Source: Alphaproteobacteria bacterium (GTDB taxonomy: Bacteria > Pseudomonadota > Alphaproteobacteria > UBA828). Taken from it: DNA of 64,000 bases. The notes beneath the pieces were generated by a model. That model was not told where the DNA came from. It made no database searches and saw only the letters and a list, made by a program, of their open reading frames with translations. Position 1 is the first letter of the stretch. Each line of letters opens with the position of its first letter. The stretch lies in contig JAJDVB010000210.1 in assembly GCA_022826345.1 (NCBI GenBank), positions 1 through 64,000 on the forward strand, given 5' to 3'. This document shows, piece by piece, positions 24,908 to 37,611 of the stretch. Both the position numbers and the translations under genes were made by a program.

Positions 24908-26007
24908 AGATCGACGGCCGGCCCTATCGCAGCATCTGGCTGGACGAGGACGGCCGCACGGTCGTCGTCATCGACCAGACGCGGCTTCCTCACAACTTCG
25001 AAACGCGCCGGCTTCGCTCGGTCGAGGAGGCCGCACACGCCATCAGCACGATGGTGGTGCGGGGCGCGCCGCTTATCGGCGCGACGGCGGCCTACGGCAT
25101 GGCTCTCGCGCTCGCCGAGGACCCGAGCGATTCGAACCTGGAGAACGCCATCACGCTCCTGGCCGGCACGCGGCCGACCGCGGCCAACCTGCGCTGGGCA
25201 CTGGAGGATCTCGGCCGCCGGCTGCGGCCCTTGCCTGCCGCGGACCGCGCTGCCGCTGCCTACCGGCGGGCGGCTGAGATCTGCGACGAAGACGTCGCCA
25301 TCAACCGGGCGATCGGGGAAAACGGCCTCGCGCTGGTGGAAGAGGCAGCAGAAGGTCGAGACGGTCCCGTTAACGTGCTGACCCACTGCAACGCCGGCTG
25401 GCTCGCCACGGTCGACTGGGGCACGGCGCTGGCGCCGCTCTACATGGCCTACGACAAGGGCATCCCGGTTCACGTCTGGGTCGACGAAACGCGGCCGCGC
25501 AACCAGGGCGCTGCGCTGACGGCGTGGGAGCTGGCGCGCCACGGGGTGCCGCACACGGTGATCGTGGACAACGCCGGCGGCCATCTGATGCAGCTCGGGA
25601 TGGTCGATCTCTGCATCACCGGCACCGACCGCACGACCTCCCGCGGCGATGTCTGCAACAAGATCGGCACCTATCTGAAGGCCTTGGCTGCCAGCGACAA
25701 CAACGTCCCCTTTTACGTCGCACTACCCCATCCAACCATCGACTGGTCCTTGGAGGACGGCGCGGAGACCCCCATCGAGCAGCGGGACGAAGACGAGGTA
25801 CTGACGATCACGGGACGTGACGAGGCGGGTCAGGAGACGAAGGTGGCGCTCACGCCCGCCGGCAGCCGCGCCGCCAACTACGCCTTCGACGTGACCCCTG
25901 CGCGGCTCGTGACCGCGCTCATCACCGATCGCGGCGTGTGCGAAGCGTCCCAGAAGGGCCTTCTGACGCTGTTCCCGGACCGCGCCGCCGAGACGTCATC
26001 GTCATAG
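24904..26007 (+). CDS. mtnA: S-methyl-5-thioribose-1-phosphate isomerase family (MtnA)
   Basis: Protein of 367 residues; start overlaps the previous stop. Isomerises an aldose-1-phosphate to the ketose-1-phosphate, classically methylthioribose-1-P. Seen: VVRGAPLIGATAAYGMAL, the catalytic cysteine in NVLTHCNAGWLAT and the acid in ITGTDRTTSRGDVCNKIGTY. The usual G-A-D-R-I-A-A-N-G-D reads G-T-D-R-T-T-S-R-G-D here, so the substrate may differ. No mtnN/mtnP/mtnB-E neighbours occur. The 3' end overlaps the convergent PfkB kinase gene by six bases. Confidence 0.9.
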   Translation: MKIDGRPYRSIWLDEDGRTVVVIDQTRLPHNFETRRLRSVEEAAHAISTMVVRGAPLIGATAAYGMALALAEDPSDSNLENAITLLAGTRPTAANLRWALEDLGRRLRPLPAADRAAAAYRRAAEICDEDVAINRAIGENGLALVEEAAEGRDGPVNVLTHCNAGWLATVDWGTALAPLYMAYDKGIPVHVWVDETRPRNQGAALTAWELARHGVPHTVIVDNAGGHLMQLGMVDLCITGTDRTTSRGDVCNKIGTYLKALAASDNNVPFYVALPHPTIDWSLEDGAETPIEQRDEDEVLTITGRDEAGQETKVALTPAGSRAANYAFDVTPARLVTALITDRGVCEASQKGLLTLFPDRAAETSSS

Positions 26008-26940
26008 TGCCAGAGGCTGTGCCGGCGGAAGGTCGCCGAGCCGCGCCTCGATCTCTGCTGCCGACGGCATCGCGGGCGCCGCGCCCTCACGCAAGCAGGC
26101 GAGGCCGCCCATGACGCTCGCCCGGTGCAGCATTACGGGCAGCGTCGCGCCCGCTTCGAGCCCAAGGGCGAGGCCGGCGACGAAGGCATCGCCCGCCCCC
26201 ACCGTGTCCACGGGCTCGATCGCGAGCGCACCGCAGCGCCAGGCTTCGTCGGGTGAGAAGGCGGCGGCCCCGGCGTTCCCCAGGCTCACCACCGTCGTCA
26301 CGCCATAGCGCGCGGTAATGGCGCGGGCCGCGTCCTCGCCCGCGGCGGCATCCAGCGCACTCCCGCGAGCGAGCATCTCGGCCTCCACCTCATTGAACAC
26401 CACGAGGTCGAAGGCGGGAAGCAGTTCGGCAGGCACGGGCTTGGCCGGGGCCAGATTGAGCACCACGCGCGCGCCCCGCGCCTTGGCCCGCCGGGCGACC
26501 GCCCAGTTCGATTCTGGCGGCACTTCCATCTGTAGGACGAGCACCGTCTCCGGCCCAAGCCATTCCTCGGGCAAATCCTCGGGCGGCAGGTCCATGTTAG
26601 CGCCGCTCGCCACGGTGATCTGGTTTTCGCCTACTCTGTCCACGATCACCGCGGCGCAGCCGGTCGGGAGCGCACTCTCGGTGATCGCTTCGGTCCCGAC
26701 GCCCGCGTCCTTCAGGGCTTGGAGCGCGAGCGAGGCGAAGCCGTCGGGGCCTACGTGGCCGACCATCTGCACCGTCGCCGCCTGGTCGGTTGCGGCCAGC
26801 GCCGCGGCGACCGCCTGGTTCAGCCCCTTGCCGCCAGCCACGGCGCGATGGCCAGGGCAGAGCACCGTCTCGCCCGCGCGCGGCAGGGTGTCGACAGCGA
26901 ACACGAGATCGGCGTTGATCGAGCCGAAGACGACGATCAT
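26002..26940 (-). CDS. PfkB/ribokinase family sugar kinase
   Basis: Protein of 312 residues. The N-terminal VFGSINADLVFAVDTLPRAGET, the GGKGLNQAVAAA glycine block and the C-terminal DTVGAGDAFVAGLALGLE anion-hole/catalytic motif identify the ribokinase family. Among PfkB kinases it looks closest to ribokinase. It phosphorylates a sugar or nucleoside; with MtnA across the junction a pentose or thiopentose is a reasonable guess. It is followed by purH on the same strand, 12 bp upstream of it. Confidence 0.88.
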   Translation of the reverse strand: MIVVFGSINADLVFAVDTLPRAGETVLCPGHRAVAGGKGLNQAVAAALAATDQAATVQMVGHVGPDGFASLALQALKDAGVGTEAITESALPTGCAAVIVDRVGENQITVASGANMDLPPEDLPEEWLGPETVLVLQMEVPPESNWAVARRAKARGARVVLNLAPAKPVPAELLPAFDLVVFNEVEAEMLARGSALDAAAGEDAARAITARYGVTTVVSLGNAGAAAFSPDEAWRCGALAIEPVDTVGAGDAFVAGLALGLEAGATLPVMLHRASVMGGLACLREGAAPAMPSAAEIEARLGDLPPAQPLAL

Positions 26941-26952
26941 CGGCGTGCCCCG

Positions 26953-28542
26953 CTAATGACGGAAGTGGCGGAGGCCGGTGAAGACCATGGCAAGGCCCTG
27001 CTCGTTCGCCGCCGCGATCACCTCGTCGTCCCGTTTCGACCCGCCCGGCTGGATCACGGCGGTGGCGCCAGCCGCAGCGGCGGCCAAGAGCCCGTCCGCA
27101 AAGGGAAAGAACGCATCGGAGGCGACCACGCAGCCCTCCGCACGGGAGCGGGCCTCGCCGGCGGCAGCAGACGCGTCCGCCGCCTTCTGTGCTGCGATCC
27201 GGGAGGAATCGACGCGGCTCATCTGGCCGGCGCCGACGCCGACCGTGGCGCCCTCCTTGGCGTAGACGATGGCGTTCGACTTCACGTGCTTGGCCACCGT
27301 GAATGCGAATAGCAGGTCCGCACGCTCCTGTTCAGTGGGTGCGCGCTTGGTCACGGTCTTGAGCGCCTCTGCCGTCACCCGCGCGGCATCCTGCGTCTGT
27401 ACCAGGAAACCGTCGTCCAGAGTGCGGACCATGACGCGGTCGCTGCGATCGCCAGGGCTGGGGCCGGTGAGCAGGAGGCGCAGGCCGCTCTTCTCCGCGA
27501 GGATGGCGCGCGCTTCGTCGTCCGCGTCGGGCGCCACCACGACCTCGGTGAAGAGGCCCGCGATGGCCCGCGCGGTCGCGCCATCGAGTGGCCGGTTGGC
27601 CGCCACCACGCCGCCGAAGGCGCTCACCGGATCGCAATCCCTGGCCTTCTCGTAAGCCTCGGCGAGAGTGTCGCGGACGGCGACGCCGCAGGGATTGTTG
27701 TGCTTGATGATGGCGATGGCGGGGGGACCCAGCTCGCGCACCAGCCCGTACGCCGCGTCGGCATCGGCCAGGTTGTTATAGCTCGGCGCCTTGCCCTGGA
27801 TCAGCGCGGCCTGGGCGACACCGGGCGGCGCGGTGGGGTCGACGTAGAGAGCCGCGCTCTGGTGGGGGTTCTCACCGTAGCGCAGCAGTCTGCTCCGCTT
27901 GCCGCCGAATACGAAGCGGGAAGGCAGCAGGTCGTCCTCCGTCTCCGCCGCGAGCCGGCGGGCGATGGTAGCGTCGTAGGCTGCCGTGCGCGCGAACGCC
28001 GTCGCGGCCAGCCGCCGGCGCAAGCCGAGGCTGGTGGCGCCGCTCATCGTCTCCATCTCCTCCATGACCGCTGCGTAGTCCGAGGGCTGGACCACCACCG
28101 TCACGTCCTCATGGTTCTTGGCCGCTGCCCGGATCATCGCCGGGCCGCCGATGTCGATGGTCTCGATGCACTGGTCGAGCGCGGCGCCGTCGCGCACCGC
28201 TTCCTCGAAGGGGTAGAGGTTGACCACGACCAAGTCGATGCCGGCGATTCCATGCGCCTCCAGCGCCGCGCGATGGCCGGCGTCGCTCCTGCGAGCGAGG
28301 ATTCCGCCGTGGATCGCCGGGTGCAGGGTCTTGACCCGGCCGTCCATGATCTCGGGAAAGCCGGTGTGATCCGACACGTCGGTGACGGCGATGCCGGCGT
28401 CGCGCAGGGCCCGTGCAGTGCCGCCGGTGGAAAGGATGGCGATGCCATGGCGCACGAGCGCGGCAGCGAACGGCTCCAGGCCCGTCTTGTCCGATACCGA
28501 TATCAGCGCACGGACGATGGACCGGCGTGGGCTGTCGGGCAT
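26953..28542 (-). CDS. purH: Bifunctional AICAR transformylase / IMP cyclohydrolase
   Basis: Last two steps of IMP synthesis. Protein of 529 residues starting at the ATG at 28542 (the open frame upstream is Arg-rich noise). The IMP cyclohydrolase domain starts [16 protein letters not shown], with [14 protein letters not shown] and [17 protein letters not shown]; the transformylase domain follows with [10 protein letters not shown] and the late [18 protein letters not shown]. Full length. Confidence 0.97.
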   Translation of the reverse strand: MPDSPRRSIVRALISVSDKTGLEPFAAALVRHGIAILSTGGTARALRDAGIAVTDVSDHTGFPEIMDGRVKTLHPAIHGGILARRSDAGHRAALEAHGIAGIDLVVVNLYPFEEAVRDGAALDQCIETIDIGGPAMIRAAAKNHEDVTVVVQPSDYAAVMEEMETMSGATSLGLRRRLAATAFARTAAYDATIARRLAAETEDDLLPSRFVFGGKRSRLLRYGENPHQSAALYVDPTAPPGVAQAALIQGKAPSYNNLADADAAYGLVRELGPPAIAIIKHNNPCGVAVRDTLAEAYEKARDCDPVSAFGGVVAANRPLDGATARAIAGLFTEVVVAPDADDEARAILAEKSGLRLLLTGPSPGDRSDRVMVRTLDDGFLVQTQDAARVTAEALKTVTKRAPTEQERADLLFAFTVAKHVKSNAIVYAKEGATVGVGAGQMSRVDSSRIAAQKAADASAAAGEARSRAEGCVVASDAFFPFADGLLAAAAAGATAVIQPGGSKRDDEVIAAANEQGLAMVFTGLRHFRH

Positions 28543-28573
28543 CGAGTGACTCCTGCTGGGGCGTTGCGGACGG

Positions 28574-29824
28574 CTAGCGGGCCAGACCGGATGCCGCGGG
28601 CGTGGCCGAGAGAGCGCCGTCGCTCGGCTCGTACTCGGGCACCATCGCCGCCGCCAGCGCCAGCGTGTCGCGCGTGCGTCGATCGCGCGCCGCGGCCGCA
28701 AGCTGGTCGAGCCGGCGCCGCATGAAAGCGATGTCGGCGGGACGCGACCGCGCCTTGAGAATACCGGGCATCTCGGTGACGACCATGGGCTCGGCTCGAT
28801 GGAACAGGCTCTCGCCCTTCTTCTCGCCTGGACGCAGTCCGGTGTAAACGATTTCGATATCTCTATCGGGGACGAGCCCGGCGAGGCGGATCATCCGCCG
28901 CGCGAGATCGACGATCTTGATGGGCTCGCCCATATCGAGCACGTAGATGCCGCCGCCCTCTTCGGCCGCGCCGAGCGCTGACGCCTGGAGAAGGAGCTGC
29001 ACCGCCTCCCGCGTCGTCATGAAGTAGCGCGCAACGTCGGGATCGGTGACGGTCACCGGACCGCCGGCGGCAATCTGGCGCTGGAAGAGCGGCACGACCG
29101 AGCCGGAGGAGCCGATCACGTTGCCGAAGCGCACCGTCACCAGCCGCAAGTCTCCAGCCGCCGACGAGTGCGCGAGCGCCTGGCAGTAGCTCTCGGCGAT
29201 ACGCTTTGTCGCGCCCATGACGCTCGTGGGATCGACCGATTTGTCGGTCGATACCAGCACCATCGCTTGGGCGCCGATCGAAATGCAGGCATCCGCCACA
29301 TTGCGCGTGCCAACGGCATTGGTCAGCACCCCCTCGTCCGGATTGGCCTCAACCATGGGCACGTGCTTGAGCGCCGCCGCGTGGAAGACCAGCTCCGGGC
29401 GGGCGTAGGCGAAGGTGCAAGCCACGCTGTCACCGTCCCGCACGTCGCCAAGCACGGCGCTGCGCGAGAGCCCCGGTTGCGTCTCCGCAAGCTCGAGATT
29501 GATCCGGTAGAGGTTGTACTCGGCGTTGTCGATCAGGGTGAGGTGCGCGGGCCCATATTGGGCAATTTGCCGCGCGAGTTCAGCCCCGATAGTGCCGCCC
29601 GCACCGGTTATGCAGACCCGCCTGTCATTGACCAGGGCGCGCATGGCAGTGTGGTTGGGCGCGGCCTCCGGGCGACCGAGCAGGTCTTCGGAGCGCAGCG
29701 GCCGCACATCGATGTCGCGGTCGACACCGCCGCCGCGCCGCGACACGCTACCGAGCCTGCAACGAGGCAGCAGGGCGTGCGCGAACGATGCGCCTGCCGT
29801 GGCCACGTCGCGGGCCGCCACCAT
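28574..29824 (-). CDS. Polysaccharide biosynthesis nucleotide-sugar dehydratase (CapD/PglF-like, soluble type)
   Basis: Protein of 416 residues from the ATG at 29824, 17 bp after the glycosyltransferase stop. A short N-terminal part contains [14 protein letters not shown], the linker found before the catalytic domain of CapD/PglF. The NAD loop is [29 protein letters not shown] and [17 protein letters not shown] (Met in place of Tyr, typical of 4,6-dehydratases) follow, then [17 protein letters not shown]. The four-helix membrane domain of full-size PglF is missing. It would convert UDP-GlcNAc or a related sugar for a surface polysaccharide. Confidence 0.85.
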   Translation of the reverse strand: MVAARDVATAGASFAHALLPRCRLGSVSRRGGGVDRDIDVRPLRSEDLLGRPEAAPNHTAMRALVNDRRVCITGAGGTIGAELARQIAQYGPAHLTLIDNAEYNLYRINLELAETQPGLSRSAVLGDVRDGDSVACTFAYARPELVFHAAALKHVPMVEANPDEGVLTNAVGTRNVADACISIGAQAMVLVSTDKSVDPTSVMGATKRIAESYCQALAHSSAAGDLRLVTVRFGNVIGSSGSVVPLFQRQIAAGGPVTVTDPDVARYFMTTREAVQLLLQASALGAAEEGGGIYVLDMGEPIKIVDLARRMIRLAGLVPDRDIEIVYTGLRPGEKKGESLFHRAEPMVVTEMPGILKARSRPADIAFMRRRLDQLAAAARDRRTRDTLALAAAMVPEYEPSDGALSATPAASGLAR

Positions 29825-29841
29825 GTACGCGCGTTTGACGA

Positions 29842-30879
29842 TCAACTCTGCCCCGATGCGCCGCGTGATGCCCGAGCGGCGGCGTGAAGATACCACAGCA
29901 GCGCCGCGACGAGCATCGCCCCCGCCGCGAGCGCCGTCGCGGCGGGGGCCAAGCCCTGCTGGGAGGCGATCGCAAGCCCCACCAGCAGCAGATTGTGGCC
30001 GGCGATCAGTGCGGCAGTGCGGCCGTGGCTCCAGCCGGCTGCCACCACTCGCTGATAGAAATGCTCGCGGTGCGCCTGCCACACGCGCCGGCCGCGCAGC
30101 AGGCGACGAACCAATGTAAACGTCGCGTCCGCGAGATAGTACGCGGGCAGCAGCAGTGCCGCTTGCCATGCGCCCGACGCCGCCAACGCCAGCAGGAGCC
30201 AGCCGGCTAGGTAGCCGAGCGGCACGCTCCCTGTATCGCCAAGAAAGATCCTGGCAGGGTGCCAATTCCACAGCAGAAAACCGAGAGAGACACCGGTGAG
30301 GGTCAGCCCGAGCGGCCCCAGCCACGCCGGCGCGGCCCCCAGCAGCGCCAACAGGAACGTGCCGAGCCCGAGGCTCGCGCCCTCGGCGCCGCTGATCCCG
30401 TCGATGCCATCCATGAAGTTGAACAAGTTGACGAACCAGAGCCAAGCTATCGCCGCCAGCGCGTGATCGACGAGGGCCGGCACGGAGCCTTGAAAGACGA
30501 GACCGTCACCGGGGAGCGAGGCGATCCCGGCGCCGACCGCCACGACCTGCACCCCAAGGCGCACGAAGATAGGGACGCTGCCGCTTAGGTCGTCGAGCCA
30601 GGAGACCGCCACGAGCCCGAGCCCGCTTGCGAGCGCGACCCAGAAGAGCGTCCCGCTGCCTGCAGAGGTGTCCGTGAACCAGAGCACGAGCCATACCGTA
30701 AGCAAGACGCCGACAACGGCGATGCCGCCGCCACGCGGCACTGCGGCCTGGTGGCTGGAGCGCTCGTTGGGCCGGTCCAAGATGCCATGGCGCCGCAGCA
30801 ACGCCCGGGCGAGACCGGTCAACACCGCCGTCGCCGCGAAGCCCGCACCGCCGGCTGCGAGAGACGCGGTAAGGCTCAC
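29842..30879 (-). CDS. Glycosyltransferase family 4 / undecaprenyl-phosphate sugar-1-P transferase (WecA-like)
   Basis: Integral membrane protein of 345 residues with about ten helices. The MraY/WecA motifs are in order: GILDRPNERSSHQAAVPRGGG, SWLDDLSG, NLFNFMDGIDGISG and RIFLGDTGSVPLGYL; the C-terminal cytoplasmic loop contains REHFYQRVV. It would start a lipid-linked glycan by loading a sugar phosphate on undecaprenyl phosphate. It is paired with the CapD-like gene, which suggests a small surface-polysaccharide operon. Confidence 0.9.
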   Translation of the reverse strand: MSLTASLAAGGAGFAATAVLTGLARALLRRHGILDRPNERSSHQAAVPRGGGIAVVGVLLTVWLVLWFTDTSAGSGTLFWVALASGLGLVAVSWLDDLSGSVPIFVRLGVQVVAVGAGIASLPGDGLVFQGSVPALVDHALAAIAWLWFVNLFNFMDGIDGISGAEGASLGLGTFLLALLGAAPAWLGPLGLTLTGVSLGFLLWNWHPARIFLGDTGSVPLGYLAGWLLLALAASGAWQAALLLPAYYLADATFTLVRRLLRGRRVWQAHREHFYQRVVAAGWSHGRTAALIAGHNLLLVGLAIASQQGLAPAATALAAGAMLVAALLWYLHAAARASRGASGQS

Positions 30880-31224
30880 TGTATTCGGCGTGGCGCTGTG
30901 TCTGTCGCTCGACCGCCACCTCTCATTCTGCGACCACCTGTCTTTCGCCCGTTATTCCCGCGTCGGTTCCCAGCGCGTCGCGGCAACCGTGGCCCCTGCG
31001 TCCGGGCACCGCCTCCCGATCGCCGAGCCGACGCCCCTCATCATGTCTGCCATCAAAAGAGCCATAGCGATATTGATAACACACGGCCATTCCACGCGAT
31101 TCGATGAGCGATACGGCGTGGCGGCGGCGCATGCGATATGACATACTAGCGACAGACTGCAGACGCCCCGGCATGCCTTGCTGATCACTTCCGTCGAGAT
31201 TGCCCCAGTGAGTTCCACCGACTG
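30880..31224. promoter_or_regulatory. Divergent intergenic region (WecA-like / YdcH-like genes)
   Basis: These 345 bp separate two divergent genes. No open frame has family similarity. The middle (31040-31160) is AT-richer than the flanks and probably holds the promoters, but I cannot point to a convincing -35/-10 pair. Confidence 0.4.
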
Positions 31225-31473
31225 ATGTACTCGCGGATCGACCCTGTCGCGCTGGCCTTTGAGATCGGGGTCGACGACTATCTCGCCACGCTTGCTGCAC
31301 GACACGCCGGACTCGAGCGCGCCATCCAGGAAGAAGCCGGACGGCCGGCACCCGATGGGCTGTCTCTGACCCATCTAAAACGTCGAAAGCTCCGGGTTAA
31401 GGACGAGATCGCACGGCTGCAGACGGCGGCGGCAGGTGAAAACCGCCGCTCGGGAGCGCACAGTCGGCGCTAG
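31225..31473 (+). CDS. YdcH/DUF465 family small protein
   Basis: Protein of 82 residues. The central part (LERAIQEEAGRPAPDGLSLT ... LKRRKLRVKDEIARL) is the DUF465/YdcH pattern: two helices joined by a Pro-containing turn, with the basic second helix ending in KDEIARL. The N-terminal 20 residues are longer than in most members. Function is unknown. It stands alone before the large peptidase gene. Confidence 0.75.
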   Translation: MYSRIDPVALAFEIGVDDYLATLAARHAGLERAIQEEAGRPAPDGLSLTHLKRRKLRVKDEIARLQTAAAGENRRSGAHSRR

Positions 31474-31657
31474 GCCGCCTGGACCTGGGGTGTATGCCGA
31501 AAAGGCATATCATGCCGAATTGCAAGGTATTTTTCGGGTCATGTTGCTCACGCAATGATTGACATGACGCCGTTGCGCCATCAGGGTCAGTGGTCGTTTG
31601 CCGATTCCGACTAACGAATCGATGGGCGCGCGCGTGGTTCACTGATTGATTCGGGGT

Positions 31658-34651
31658 ATGGATCACCAGTCTCGCCGTTGGATGGGCCGACTTGTGGCGC
31701 TCGCACTGATCGCGGCGGTTGCCGTGGCCCTGCCCGCGCCGATGCAGACAGCACTCGCTGCGGCGGAGGTCGAGACCGAGCTGGAGACCCTCAAGTTCGG
31801 ACGCGGCGACAGCCTGTCCGTCTTGCTTACCAGGGCCGGCGTGCGCGCTGTCGACGTAGACCGAATCAGCAAGGCGATTCAGAAGCAAACCAACCTGCGG
31901 CGCATGTCGGTCGGCCGCGAGGTGCGGCTCCTGTTCAAGGCGGAGGGCGAGCGTCGGCGCATTCCGGTTGCGGTCAGCGTCGAGACGCGGCCCGGTCGAT
32001 ACGTCGAAGCGACCCGCACCGAGAAAGGCGGGTACAGGGCGCGCCGCACCACCGCTCCTCTCACTCAGCCCGTCCCTCTGTCCGAAGTGGCGTTCGAGCG
32101 CGACGGCCGCACCGTGACCGTGCGGCGCAATCAGACGATCGCGGGCATTTTGCAACGCCACGGCGTCGATGCCGTGACCGTGGACGCCGTCGTGAGCGCA
32201 CTGCGCGCAGCCTTCGACCCACGCAACCTGATGCCAGGCCACACCCTCACCATCGTGGCTGGGCGCGACGTGGATGGCGCACCCCTGCTGCGCGGCATCG
32301 CGCTCCACCTCGACGACGACGTGGCAGTGGCGGTCGTCCGTAGCGATGGCGGCGGTTTCGCCGCACGCCGTACCACTGCCGACGCGCTTCGCACCGCAGG
32401 GTTGACGTTTGCTCCAGCGCCTGCGGCGGACGAGGTTGCGGTGCAGTTGGCTGACGCCGCCACAGTGCCGCCGCAGAAGCCCGTGTCCAAGACTGTCGAC
32501 ACCGCTCCTGCGGACGCCGATCAGACCAGCGTAGACACCGCGCACTACGATGGTCCCCGGCACCCTGTCGAGCCTGAGCTCATTGAGCTGAGCCGCACCC
32601 TGCGGTCGGGCAGCACGTTGATGGATCTGCTCCTCGACGCGGATGTGCGTAGACCCGAGGCGGATGCCATCGTGCGGAGCCTGCGTCGCGTGTTCAACCC
32701 GCGGCGCCTTCCGGCCGGCGTTACCGTGCGTGTAACCAAGAAACCGGTGGAAGGCCTCGAGCCACGAGTCGCTTTGCTCGACATCGAGCTCCCGAAAGGC
32801 CGGCACATTGTGGTGGAGCGCGAGGAGAAAGGACGTTTCTCCAGTCGCATCGCGAAAGAGCCGCCGACGCCTGCCCAGCCGCGCGCGGTGGCCATCGCCG
32901 CGGAGGTAGACCGGACGGCGCCGATTGCAGCGCCAGCCGCGCCAGTCGACGCCCTGCCGCCATCCGCCTCACACATCACGGTGCGCTCGGGCGACACGCT
33001 CATGGCGATCCTGCGGCGGCACGGGATCGACCGTGTGGAGGCCGATCGCGCCATCCAGGCGGCTCGCAAGCTGTTCAACCTCAGGCGGCTCAGCATCGGG
33101 CAGGAAATCACCCTGGTGACCGGCGTCGACGAGACGGGCGCCGATACCCTCAAGGCCGTTGCATTGCGGGTTGGCGACGACCGCTACGTCAAGGTGGGCC
33201 GTGTCGCGAGCGGTTATTTCGACGCGGCGGAGGTCGATCGGCTCGGGCTCATGGCCGCCCCGCTCACGCGCACTGCCACAGTCGCCACGCCGCCCAAGGA
33301 CAAGCCGCAGCGCGAGCGGGCAAGGGTGACCCATCGCGGCCAGGTGATGACCGGCGCCTTCGTCGCCGCCGCTGCGCCGATCGCCACCGTCTCCTCCAAC
33401 CTTGAGCCGCAAGGCGCGGCGGATCCCCAAAATGGTGCCGTCAACGGGATTGTCCTTCCCGTCATCAAGGGCACCATCAACGGCGCCTTCAGCGACCTCG
33501 CCGCCGCCCCGCTCGACGGAGACGACGGTCTGGTGCGCAAGGCGGTGGTCATTGGCCGTGGCGACACGCTGTCGAAAGCACTGACACGGGCCGGCGGCAC
33601 GCGCGAGGAGGCGGAAGCCGCGATCGTGGCCTTCCGCACGGTACACGATCCGCGACGGCTGCGTGTGGGCCAGACGCTTTCCCTCGCGTTCGAGCCGGAG
33701 AACGGGTCGAACGGCGCCCCTCGGCTGGCCTCGCTTGCTCTCGACGTGGCGGCGGATCGCGACGTCGTGGTGACCCGCAGCCATGACGGCATCTTCTTGC
33801 CGAGCGTGGTGGACAGGCCGCTCGACCGCGTCCTGCAGCGGACAGTCGGAACGATCGATTCCAGTCTCTATGTCTCCGCTCTCGCCGCAGGAATGCCGAA
33901 CCAAGTGCTCATGGAGATGGTGCACATCTTCAGCTTCGACGTGGACTTCCAGTGGGACATCCAACCGGGCGACCGGTTTGAGGTCCTCTACGAAGCAGTC
34001 TTCAACAGGGCGGGCGAGTTCGTGGAGAACGGTCCCATCCTCTACGCGAACCTGGAGGTGGGCGAGCGCGAGGTCGAGCTCTTCCGCTACGAACCGGCGG
34101 AAGGGCCAGCGGACTACGTCGACGCTCAAGGCGCCAGCGTGCGCAAGGCCCTCATGCGCACGCCGATCAACGGCGCCCGGCTCTCATCGGGATACGGCAT
34201 GCGCAGACATCCGATCCTCGGCTACAACAAGAAGCACTTGGGGGTCGATTTCGCGGCGCCCACGGGCACGCCAATTTACGCCGGAGGCGACGGCAAGATT
34301 TCCATGATCGGCCGCTATGGCAACTACGGCAAGTACGTCCGAATCCGCCATAACAGCACCTACAGCACAGGCTATGCCCACCTCAGCGGCTTCGCGAAGG
34401 GTATGAAAAAGGGCAAACGCGTGCGTCAGGGGCAGGTCATCGGCTACGTCGGCTCCACCGGGATGTCGACCGGACCGCATCTCCACTACGAGGTGATGGT
34501 GGGCAACAAGCGGATCAATCCGATGACGCTCAAGCTGCCCTCCGGGCGCAAGCTGAAAGGCCACGAGTTGGCCGCGTTTCAGGCGCAGGTGCAGAAGATC
34601 ATGGTCCTACTCGCCGAGGTGCCGGCGGTCACGCGCGTCGCCCAGCGCTAA
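31658..34651 (+). CDS. Giant M23 peptidase with five LysM/OapA-like modules
   Basis: Protein of 997 residues from the ATG at 31658 (a TTG at 31646 is possible). A signal peptide ends near PMQTALAAA (about residue 35). Five related modules of about 50 residues follow, each built on G-x-[ST]L...L-x-[RH]xG....A...(F/L)(N/D)xR.L..G. The most regular are ITVRSGDTLMAILRRHGIDR and VVIGRGDTLSKALTRAGGTR. The C-terminal LytM/M23 domain has the zinc ligands HLGVDFAAP and GPHLHYEV and the YAHL histidine, so it should be an active peptidoglycan endopeptidase. Usual alphaproteobacterial homologues are 400-650 residues with one or two such modules. Probably envelope-bound and involved in cell-wall growth or division. 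Confidence 0.9.
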   Translation: MDHQSRRWMGRLVALALIAAVAVALPAPMQTALAAAEVETELETLKFGRGDSLSVLLTRAGVRAVDVDRISKAIQKQTNLRRMSVGREVRLLFKAEGERRRIPVAVSVETRPGRYVEATRTEKGGYRARRTTAPLTQPVPLSEVAFERDGRTVTVRRNQTIAGILQRHGVDAVTVDAVVSALRAAFDPRNLMPGHTLTIVAGRDVDGAPLLRGIALHLDDDVAVAVVRSDGGGFAARRTTADALRTAGLTFAPAPAADEVAVQLADAATVPPQKPVSKTVDTAPADADQTSVDTAHYDGPRHPVEPELIELSRTLRSGSTLMDLLLDADVRRPEADAIVRSLRRVFNPRRLPAGVTVRVTKKPVEGLEPRVALLDIELPKGRHIVVEREEKGRFSSRIAKEPPTPAQPRAVAIAAEVDRTAPIAAPAAPVDALPPSASHITVRSGDTLMAILRRHGIDRVEADRAIQAARKLFNLRRLSIGQEITLVTGVDETGADTLKAVALRVGDDRYVKVGRVASGYFDAAEVDRLGLMAAPLTRTATVATPPKDKPQRERARVTHRGQVMTGAFVAAAAPIATVSSNLEPQGAADPQNGAVNGIVLPVIKGTINGAFSDLAAAPLDGDDGLVRKAVVIGRGDTLSKALTRAGGTREEAEAAIVAFRTVHDPRRLRVGQTLSLAFEPENGSNGAPRLASLALDVAADRDVVVTRSHDGIFLPSVVDRPLDRVLQRTVGTIDSSLYVSALAAGMPNQVLMEMVHIFSFDVDFQWDIQPGDRFEVLYEAVFNRAGEFVENGPILYANLEVGEREVELFRYEPAEGPADYVDAQGASVRKALMRTPINGARLSSGYGMRRHPILGYNKKHLGVDFAAPTGTPIYAGGDGKISMIGRYGNYGKYVRIRHNSTYSTGYAHLSGFAKGMKKGKRVRQGQVIGYVGSTGMSTGPHLHYEVMVGNKRINPMTLKLPSGRKLKGHELAAFQAQVQKIMVLLAEVPAVTRVAQR

Positions 34652-34745
34652 ACGATCCCTGGTCGTTGGCCCGTCCAGGGCCACACAACGTTCTCGCAAT
34701 CCTCCTGGCCACCCGGGAATGAAGGCGCGCGACTCGCGCCGCCTG

Positions 34746-37349
<2,604 letters not shown>

Positions 37350-37457
37350 GTGTCATCCCTCGTTGGCCATCCGCTGACGAGAGCCGAATACGGTCGCACT
37401 CTCATGGCCCTGAGCGGGGCCCGCAGCCGGATGCCGGGTCGCTGAGCAACCGTTCCT

Positions 37458-37485
37458 ATATGGGGTGTCGAGGCGGCGCGGCAAG
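37458..37485 (-). promoter_or_regulatory. Heat-shock (sigma-32/RpoH) promoter of clpB
   Basis: On the minus strand CTTGCCG is followed after 13 bases by CCCCATAT. Both boxes and the spacing agree with the RpoH consensus (CTTGAAA, 12-14 bases, CCCCATnT). It lies upstream of clpB, a classic RpoH target. Confidence 0.85.
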
Positions 37486-37611
37486 GGTGGCCCCTCTTGC
37501 CATCCCTTACACATCATGCGTCCGCGCGCGCAAAACGCGCGACGCGCGGGCCCGCCGACTGAGAAAAAACGAACTTACCTGAAAGGGACTGGGTAGGGTC
37601 TGGCGCCCGAA

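Noticed and set aside
28574..30445. A 623-residue fused protein including the CapD-like domain
   Set aside because: The first 207 residues are an out-of-phase reading of the WecA-like gene; the real gene begins at 29824.
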